Position numbers and translations under genes: made by a program. DNA of 28,953 nucleotides from an uncultured Prevotellaceae bacterium (GTDB lineage Bacteria > Bacteroidota > Bacteroidia > Bacteroidales > Muribaculaceae): assembly GCA_945983195.1 (NCBI GenBank), contig CAMFSS010000004.1, positions 1 through 28,953 on the forward strand, written 5' to 3'. This document shows, piece after piece, positions 23,879-28,953 of this stretch (position 1 is the first letter of the stretch; the number at the start of each line of letters is the position of its first letter). The notes under the pieces were generated by a model. The model searched no databases. It had not been told where the DNA came from and saw only the letters and a program-made list of their open reading frames with translations.

Positions 23879-26659
23879 CTATCGGGTGGTGAGGTGGGTG
23901 AAGAGATTGAAGAGGGCGGCTACGCACTCCGACTCGGTGATTTTGGTGGGAAAGCCGTAGGCTGCCATCACTGCACGGTCGTTCTGGCGGTGTGCCTCAC
24001 GCAGCTCAGTAGGCATCAGCACGGGGTCGTAGAGTTCGGCAAGTGATGAGTCGGGATAGAGGGCACGTGCATCGAGAATGGCTTGAGCCGTCTGCTCAAT
24101 GCGCTTTTTGGCAGCCTCATCAGCCTCCGGCCATGGGAAGTTGTTGTAGACTACGTCCTTTGAGTAGCGATAGTCAGATTTGAGTCTACCACACACTGTT
24201 CGAATCCACGCCATGTGCACATTGCTTTGCAACACACCGAAGTGATAAAGTGTGGCATTGGGGATAATATGCACAGCATTGCTTGCAATATCATTTGCTG
24301 ATAAAAATCCCATAGGGATATGCCTTCTCCTTTCAGATGATGTACTTGGAATGATGATACAATCCACACCTTCAGGTTGAGCAATTTGTGCAAACATGTT
24401 TGGAACTTTAGCATAACCTTGTGTAGTTTTTGCACTTGATGACAATCTAAAATCCTGCACAGCCGAAACCACATTATACAGAATCTTATTCTGCTTGATT
24501 TCAGCAGGTGAGGCGTTCTTTAGCCAAAAACAGTATCGCTTCTTGCCCTTCAGAAACTCTTCTGCACCATAATATTGCCTAATCCACTTCAATAGAGATG
24601 AATCTTTGTGGAGCAATTCATTTTTTTCTTCTTCTGTCAAAATAAAATGTCCTCCATCTCTTGGCTGATTACCGAAATTCATATATGGCACATCACAAAT
24701 CGGGACGTTTCGGCTGGTAATAAAAGTCGATGAGCCTTCAAAAAGATATGGACTAATATTTTTGACTTTATTAAGCATTCCATTTGCTAAAAACAACTTC
24801 TTTTCATAGCCTTTTGCCGATTCGCCACAACTAAAACCGACAATAACGCAATGTACAGCAGCTTTGTTTGTCGACTCGTTACTCCATTTGAATGTTTGAT
24901 ATGCAAAATTTATTACAATTTTGAGGTCGTTAAGCAACACATTCCACAACACAGGCACTTGAGAACCTTGACAGATACTATTTGTTGCAACAAAACCCGT
25001 TCTTACGGTAGTTCCCTGCATCATTTGAGCTGCTTTCTTGAACCAACAGCAAACGTAATCGAGGTCATGAACATTCTTGATTTTTCCAAATATATTTTCC
25101 ACCTCCATTTTTTGCTGGCTTCCTTGTTCCATCATTCGAGCACCGATAAATGGCGGATTGCCTATGATGTAGCTAAGCCTTGAAGCCTCAATTACGCTCT
25201 CCCACGGCGTGGCAAGGGCATTGCCCTCGTGAATGTTGGCATAGCTTTTCAAAGGCAGAAAGTCGATGTCCTTACCCACAATTCGCTCAGTTTCGGCAAG
25301 CATCTGCGCCTCGCTAATCCACAGAGCCGTGGTGGCTACAGTTACGGCAAAATCGTTGATTTCGATGCCGTAGAATTGGTTGATGCTCACCTTGATAGGG
25401 CTTTCAAACATACGCGTCTGGAAATACCCATGATCGCATAGGGCAAAAATTGCGCGGTTTTCAAGGCGGCGCAGCGAGAGATAAGTTTCGGTGAGGAAAT
25501 TTCCGCTACCACAAGCCGGGTCGAAGAAAGTGAGCGAAGCGAGCTTGTCGCGGAATGCATTGAGGCGCGTCACAATTGTCTTATCCACTTTTTCTTCAAG
25601 GATATCATCAAGTTCACGGCGAAGGTCGTCGAGGAAAAGAGGGTCGATAACCTTGTGGATATTCTCGATTGAGGTGTAGTGCATTCCACCCTTTCGGCGC
25701 GTCTCGGGATTGAGCGTGCTCTCAAACAGACCACCGAAAATCGTTGGCGAAATCATCGACCAGTCGAAGTCGAGCGAAGCGTGCTGAAGCAGGAGGGAGC
25801 GATTCTCGTCGGTGAATGGAGGAATGTCAATCTCCTCGGCAAATAGTCCGCCATTGGTGTAGGGGAAAGCAGCCAGTTCGGGCTTCATGAACCGGCTTCG
25901 CTTCTCAATCGGGGTGTTAAGCACCTTGAATAGCTGCATCAGCGCATCGCGCATATCCTCGGTGGCATAGTGCGCCATATAGTCGTGGAAAATGTCGCGC
26001 CGTCCGAATACCCCGGCATCTTCGGCATAGAGGCAGAACACCAGACGCACACACAGCACATTGAGGCAGCGGAGCGTCTCGGGGTCATTGTCGCCATACT
26101 CGGCAATAAAGGCATCGTAGAGCTTCCCGACAATCTCGCCTGCTTTCATCGACACTTCAAATTCCTTCTGCAAGTGCTCGTTGCCGGTTTCCACAAGAAA
26201 GCGCAAGCGGTAGTATTCGTGTCCGAGGTTGCAGAGTTCCACACGCTGTGGCTCACTGTTGGGATTCTCCATATCGTAGATGTCGAACTCAGCAAAATTG
26301 CAAGTCACAATCCATCGAGGGTGTTGCGACACCGGGATATTTATGGCATATCGCTGTGCCTGCTGGAATGGTGTGAGTTTAGAGCCATCAGCTTGGGTGA
26401 TTGTCTTTCGTAAGTCTTTGCCGAGCGACTTCTGCTCAATCATCACGCGTGTGGAGGGTATCATCACATCAATAAATGAAGTGTGGTCGAGCTTTGCCTG
26501 CTGCTCAAACTGCAAGAACAGCGACGGATTTTCCACACCGAACACTTCGGTGACGAGTTCGGTCCAAAACACTTGGCTTTCACCCTTCTCATATCCACGC
26601 CCTTTCCAGCGGAGCGCAAATGCCTCAGCCGCTTTAGCCTGTTGCTTCTCGGTTTTCAT
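23879..26659 (-). CDS. MmeI-like type IIL restriction-modification enzyme (single chain)
   Basis: Using the ATG at 26657-26659 the protein has 926 residues, close to MmeI (about 919). A TTG two codons upstream is an alternative start. The domain order fits the MmeI family. An N-terminal PD-ExK nuclease has Asp64 and Glu75-x-Lys77 (DVMIPSTRVMIEQKS). A helical linker with the NGGLFAEEI and FGGLFESTLNP motifs follows. The gamma-class N6-adenine methyltransferase carries motif I FDPACGSGNFL (~379-389) and motif IV NPPF (~501-504). A target-recognition region (~600-820) and a short C-terminal helical domain ending LFNLFTHLTTR complete it. Such enzymes cut outside their site and methylate one strand for self-protection, so no partner gene is needed. 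The part from roughly 24.15 to 25.19 kb, which includes the recognition region, is visibly AT-richer than both ends. Confidence 0.9.
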   Translation of the reverse strand: MKTEKQQAKAAEAFALRWKGRGYEKGESQVFWTELVTEVFGVENPSLFLQFEQQAKLDHTSFIDVMIPSTRVMIEQKSLGKDLRKTITQADGSKLTPFQQAQRYAINIPVSQHPRWIVTCNFAEFDIYDMENPNSEPQRVELCNLGHEYYRLRFLVETGNEHLQKEFEVSMKAGEIVGKLYDAFIAEYGDNDPETLRCLNVLCVRLVFCLYAEDAGVFGRRDIFHDYMAHYATEDMRDALMQLFKVLNTPIEKRSRFMKPELAAFPYTNGGLFAEEIDIPPFTDENRSLLLQHASLDFDWSMISPTIFGGLFESTLNPETRRKGGMHYTSIENIHKVIDPLFLDDLRRELDDILEEKVDKTIVTRLNAFRDKLASLTFFDPACGSGNFLTETYLSLRRLENRAIFALCDHGYFQTRMFESPIKVSINQFYGIEINDFAVTVATTALWISEAQMLAETERIVGKDIDFLPLKSYANIHEGNALATPWESVIEASRLSYIIGNPPFIGARMMEQGSQQKMEVENIFGKIKNVHDLDYVCCWFKKAAQMMQGTTVRTGFVATNSICQGSQVPVLWNVLLNDLKIVINFAYQTFKWSNESTNKAAVHCVIVGFSCGESAKGYEKKLFLANGMLNKVKNISPYLFEGSSTFITSRNVPICDVPYMNFGNQPRDGGHFILTEEEKNELLHKDSSLLKWIRQYYGAEEFLKGKKRYCFWLKNASPAEIKQNKILYNVVSAVQDFRLSSSAKTTQGYAKVPNMFAQIAQPEGVDCIIIPSTSSERRRHIPMGFLSANDIASNAVHIIPNATLYHFGVLQSNVHMAWIRTVCGRLKSDYRYSKDVVYNNFPWPEADEAAKKRIEQTAQAILDARALYPDSSLAELYDPVLMPTELREAHRQNDRAVMAAYGFPTKITESECVAALFNLFTHLTTR

Positions 26660-26682
26660 CTCCAAATGATTTTATAGCTCCG

Positions 26683-26690
26683 CAAATATA
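26683..26690 (-). promoter_or_regulatory. -7 element of the restriction-modification gene
   Basis: The minus strand reads TATATTTG, exact TAnnTTTG, 24 bases upstream of the ATG at 26659. It gives a very short predicted leader. A TTTG exists upstream but at 12 bases, not the usual 19-21. Confidence 0.55.
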
Positions 26691-26731
26691 GTAAACCTTT
26701 TGCAAATCACCCCCATCAAGCCCTGCATTTT

Positions 26732-28084
26732 TCATTTGCCGGAGAGGGAATTGAGCAGGGTGTCGATTACTCCGACGTAGTAGAATGGCACATTCACCAA
26801 CCTGAACCTGTGTCCTGTGGGCGACACCACTTCATCCGTTCCGAATTGTCCCGGCCACACCCGAATGGCTATATCCGACGCATCAGGCTGCGACATGAAT
26901 GAATGGAGTGAGCGCAGATGGGCGTTAGTACCCGCCTTCACTTCAATTGGAATCAATGATGAATTGTGCTGCCAGATGAAATCGACCTCGGCTGTTGTAC
27001 CCTTCTTGTCACGGACCCAGTAGAATTGTTCATTTCGATACTAGCGATCCAGCACCCCACGCCCTACCTGCGCCAAAAACAATTCAGAAGCATAACCAAT
27101 CCACGCGACCCCCCGCCGCGGCCAATGCATATACTCGGTCTGGATTCCCACCGAGAAATTCATTATTCCCGAATCGAGCCACACCAATTTCGGCTGCCGG
27201 GCAATAGCCGGTATTGCCGGAGCTTTCACCGAAGTGACAGGATAATCCAAACTGAGCAGAAATGCCTTCTGCAACACCTCCATCGCTTCATGCACCTCTT
27301 TGCTGGTATAACTGCTGCCCGCAAAGCGATTGAAAGTGACCGATTGCCCGGCACAAGCCCAACCGTGTGTGAGCAAATGGCGAATCACATTCACCTGATT
27401 GACGTTTTTTGCATACTTTTCCACATCGTCGTTATAGCCTTCGAGCAACGACTTGTAGATAGCCGACAATCGGGTAATATCGCCGTGGAGAGCATATTCG
27501 GCGACAACCTCAGGCATTCCGCCAACTAGTGTATAGCGGTTGAACAAGTCTGTCAGCATGTTATGGACAATCGGATTCACACTGAGATCGCGAATCATCT
27601 GAGCCAACCTATCGTTGCCGGTGGCATTCAGAAATTCCAAAAATGAGCACGGGCGCAGCGACAGATACTCCACACGCCCCACAGGAAACGAAACGCGCTG
27701 CTTTATGAGCGTTTGCAGCCTCGACCCGGCGGCTATAATGTGCAGCCATGGCATATTCTCATAAAAATAGCGTAGCAATCCCACCGCCTTAGGCTCATTT
27801 TGAATCTCATCAATGAATAGCAGAGTGCGTTTTGTGGAGTCAACGACAATTTTGCTTTTCAGGCAAATAAATTGGAAAATATCGTTTACGTTATCCGACA
27901 GTGAGAACACTTCAGCATCGGCACGCTGCTCAAGATTCAGCTTGATATACACTTCAAATTCCTTGCCGAGTTCATCAACAATAGTGGTTTTACCTACCTG
28001 TCGCGCACCACGCAGCACAAGGGGCTTTCGGTTGTCGCGCAAGCTCCATTCACGAAGACTGTCAATTAATTGGCGATGTATCAT
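26732..28084 (-). pseudogene. AAA ATPase with DUF4143 domain, interrupted by an in-frame TAG
   Basis: The reading frame runs from the ATG at 28082-28084 to a TAG at 27041-27043 (347 codons). It continues in the same frame to 26732, giving about 450 codons in all. The first part has a Walker A GARQVGKTT (26-34), a Walker B LLFIDEIQ (Asp92-Glu93), sensor AAGS, and SFPVGRVEYLSLRPCSFLEFL, the hallmark of AAA_14/DUF4143 ATPases. The part after the stop (YRNEQFYWVRDKKGTTAEVDF, then IPIEVKAG) is the family's conserved PD-(D/E)xK-like end. CAG to TAG by one base change would explain the break. If not suppressed, it makes a truncated ATPase lacking the nuclease-like tail. The family's function is poorly defined; many members sit in variable regions. 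Confidence 0.88.
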
Positions 28085-28111
28085 TCCTTTATAGCATACT
28101 TATACGTGCTG

Positions 28112-28145
28112 CAAATATACAGATTTTTCCTAAAACATAGGCAAA
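28112..28145 (-). promoter_or_regulatory. Promoter of the AAA ATPase gene, overlapping a repeat
   Basis: On the minus strand the -33 TTTG (28142-28145) and the -7 TATATTTG (28112-28119) are separated by 22 bases. The predicted start is near 28105, about 20 bases before the ATG. The -33 element falls inside the first copy of the dyad repeat array, so a protein bound there would block the promoter. Confidence 0.6.
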
Positions 28146-28244
28146 ATCAAGCAAAAATTTGCCCAAAACATAGGCAAGCTCACACCTTTTTTTGCCGAAA
28201 ACATAGGCAAATGTGCGATTCTTTTCCCTAAAACATAGGCAAAA
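28127..28244. repeat. Four-copy dyad repeat array, 33/33/32-bp period
   Basis: AAAACATAGGCAA occurs at 28132, 28165, 28198 and 28230. Each copy sits in a larger dyad, TTTkCC-N9-GGCAAA in the best form: copy 3 reads TTTGCC, nine bases, GGCAAA. The nine-base centre ends in AAAACATA in all copies. The spacing is about three helical turns, so all copies face the same side of the DNA. The DNA between copies is not conserved. This looks like an operator or iteron array for a dimeric protein, placed directly upstream of the ATPase promoter. Confidence 0.85.
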
Positions 28245-28246
28245 GA

Positions 28247-28953
28247 TTACTGTGCGATTTTTGACAGGGTGGTGAGGATAGAGTGCCAGATGCCGATGGT
28301 GTAGCCCTCGGATGCGAAAACCACGCGGTTGAAGGTGTCGGCAATCAGTACCACCGGTCGGTCGGTGCCAAATGTCGACATTTCGCCGGCTATCACACCG
28401 TCGACATCGGCTCCCAGCATCACATTCGCAGGCAACGAAGGATAGTCGGCAGCCTTGAAGCGTGCAGCCTCATCGGCATCGGCAAAGAGCATCAGCACCT
28501 TCACTCCGCACTGCTCCACTTCGGCAGCAAGCGGCGCGAGATCGTTGAGGATATGCGCCGTAGGCTCATGGTTGGGCTTGATGAGGGCAATCACATAGTA
28601 GCCGCGCCCGGTGGTGGAGAGAATCGACTTCACTGTGCCGGTGGCGAGGTCGAGATAGCGGTTTTCGCTGTTGAAATTGCCTATCACCTGCACCAGCGAC
28701 GTGTCTTGCCGCACCACAAGCTGTTCGCGGTGGGCAGCACCCTCCTCCACTCTGAAAATGCTTGCGCGTACAAGCACAGTGCCGTCGGCAAGACGCTGCC
28801 CGGTGACAAGCAGTTTCTGCCCGGCATCGGTGGCGGTGCCACCCTTGAAGTCGTGGCTCCAAGTGGCATAGTCGTCGTAGTTGAGCAGCGACGGTGCTCC
28901 TGCCGTGATGTCGGATAGAGTGAAATGATAGTAGTAGCCGGGATCAGCGATTC
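28247..28953 (-). CDS. C-terminal part of a secreted transglutaminase-type/thioredoxin-like protein (5' end outside window)
   Basis: The frame is open from the right edge of the window to the stop at 28247, 235 residues, with no start codon required inside the window; the GTG at 28777 is internal. The first half is beta-rich (DPGYYYHFTLSDITAG, GQKLLVTGQRLADGTVLVRASIF, QVIGNFNSEN). The second half has a thioredoxin-like layout without CxxC (GRGYYVIALIKPNHEP, VKVLMLFADADEAARF, VVLIADTFNRVVFASEGYTIG). This order resembles, from memory, the C-terminal ends of Bacteroidales transglutaminase-core proteins; the transglutaminase core itself would lie outside the window. The assignment is therefore an inference. 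Confidence 0.6.
   Translation of the reverse strand, partial: IADPGYYYHFTLSDITAGAPSLLNYDDYATWSHDFKGGTATDAGQKLLVTGQRLADGTVLVRASIFRVEEGAAHREQLVVRQDTSLVQVIGNFNSENRYLDLATGTVKSILSTTGRGYYVIALIKPNHEPTAHILNDLAPLAAEVEQCGVKVLMLFADADEAARFKAADYPSLPANVMLGADVDGVIAGEMSTFGTDRPVVLIADTFNRVVFASEGYTIGIWHSILTTLSKIAQ

Noticed and set aside
26732..28084. Frameshift in the AAA ATPase gene
   Set aside because: The two parts are in the same frame (starts 1128 bases apart, divisible by three) and read through the TAG; the lesion is a nonsense codon, not a shift.
28132..28242. CRISPR array
   Set aside because: Repeats of about 13-21 bp with intervals of only 12-20 bp are too short, there are only four copies, and no cas genes are nearby. 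A dyad operator array fits better.
28283..28918. Plus-strand frame of 211 codons at the right edge
   Set aside because: It is antisense to a minus-strand frame that is open to the window edge and has recognisable thioredoxin-like segments.

Overview
The window looks like a chromosomal segment of a gut Bacteroidales bacterium. A Muribaculaceae-type genome fits best, but genus is not resolvable by eye. The evidence is a SusC/SusD outer-membrane pair, lipoproteins with Bacteroidetes-type lipoboxes, surface proteins ending in T9SS type A-like sorting domains, a BspA-type leucine-rich repeat protein, a DUF6377-type membrane regulator, a near absence of Shine-Dalgarno sites, and repeated TAnnTTTG promoter -7 elements (Bacteroides consensus TTTG-N19..21-TAnnTTTG). 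Base composition is moderately GC-rich, except for one clearly AT-richer stretch inside a restriction-modification gene.

Left part (1-3.6 kb) is housekeeping: the 3' part of a tRNA-Asp with its terminator on the plus strand, then yebC and pheT on the minus strand. From 3.77 to 11.08 kb a consensus promoter drives a two-gene plus-strand unit. It encodes a 1499-residue modular secreted protein (propeller-like region, fibronectin III, choice-of-anchor J, sorting tail) and an 829-residue BspA-like LRR protein built from two copies of the same module. A 19-bp bidirectional terminator closes the unit. From 11.1 to 13.1 kb are a secreted endonuclease/exonuclease/phosphatase-fold enzyme and a lipoprotein with a thioredoxin-like fold that lacks the CxxC, both on the minus strand. 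A class I/II aminotransferase is divergent from them on the plus strand.

From 14.7 to 23.8 kb the minus strand carries, in transcription order, an NAD-dependent epimerase, a TPR/transmembrane/HTH regulator (DUF6377-like), SusC, SusD and a secreted histidine-acid (phytase/MINPP-like) phosphatase. This reads as a nutrient-capture locus with its own membrane-bound regulator. The two secreted phosphoesterase-type enzymes nearby suggest, as inference only, organic phosphate esters as targets.

The right part (23.9-28.3 kb) is the accessory, most interesting region. It holds a single-chain MmeI-like type IIL restriction-modification enzyme whose target-recognition segment differs in composition from the rest of the gene. 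Next to it is an AAA ATPase/DUF4143 gene broken by one in-frame TAG. Upstream of that gene is an array of four dyad-symmetric repeats at 33/33/32-bp spacing that overlaps the ATPase promoter. The window ends inside the C-terminal part of a secreted transglutaminase-type/thioredoxin-like protein.
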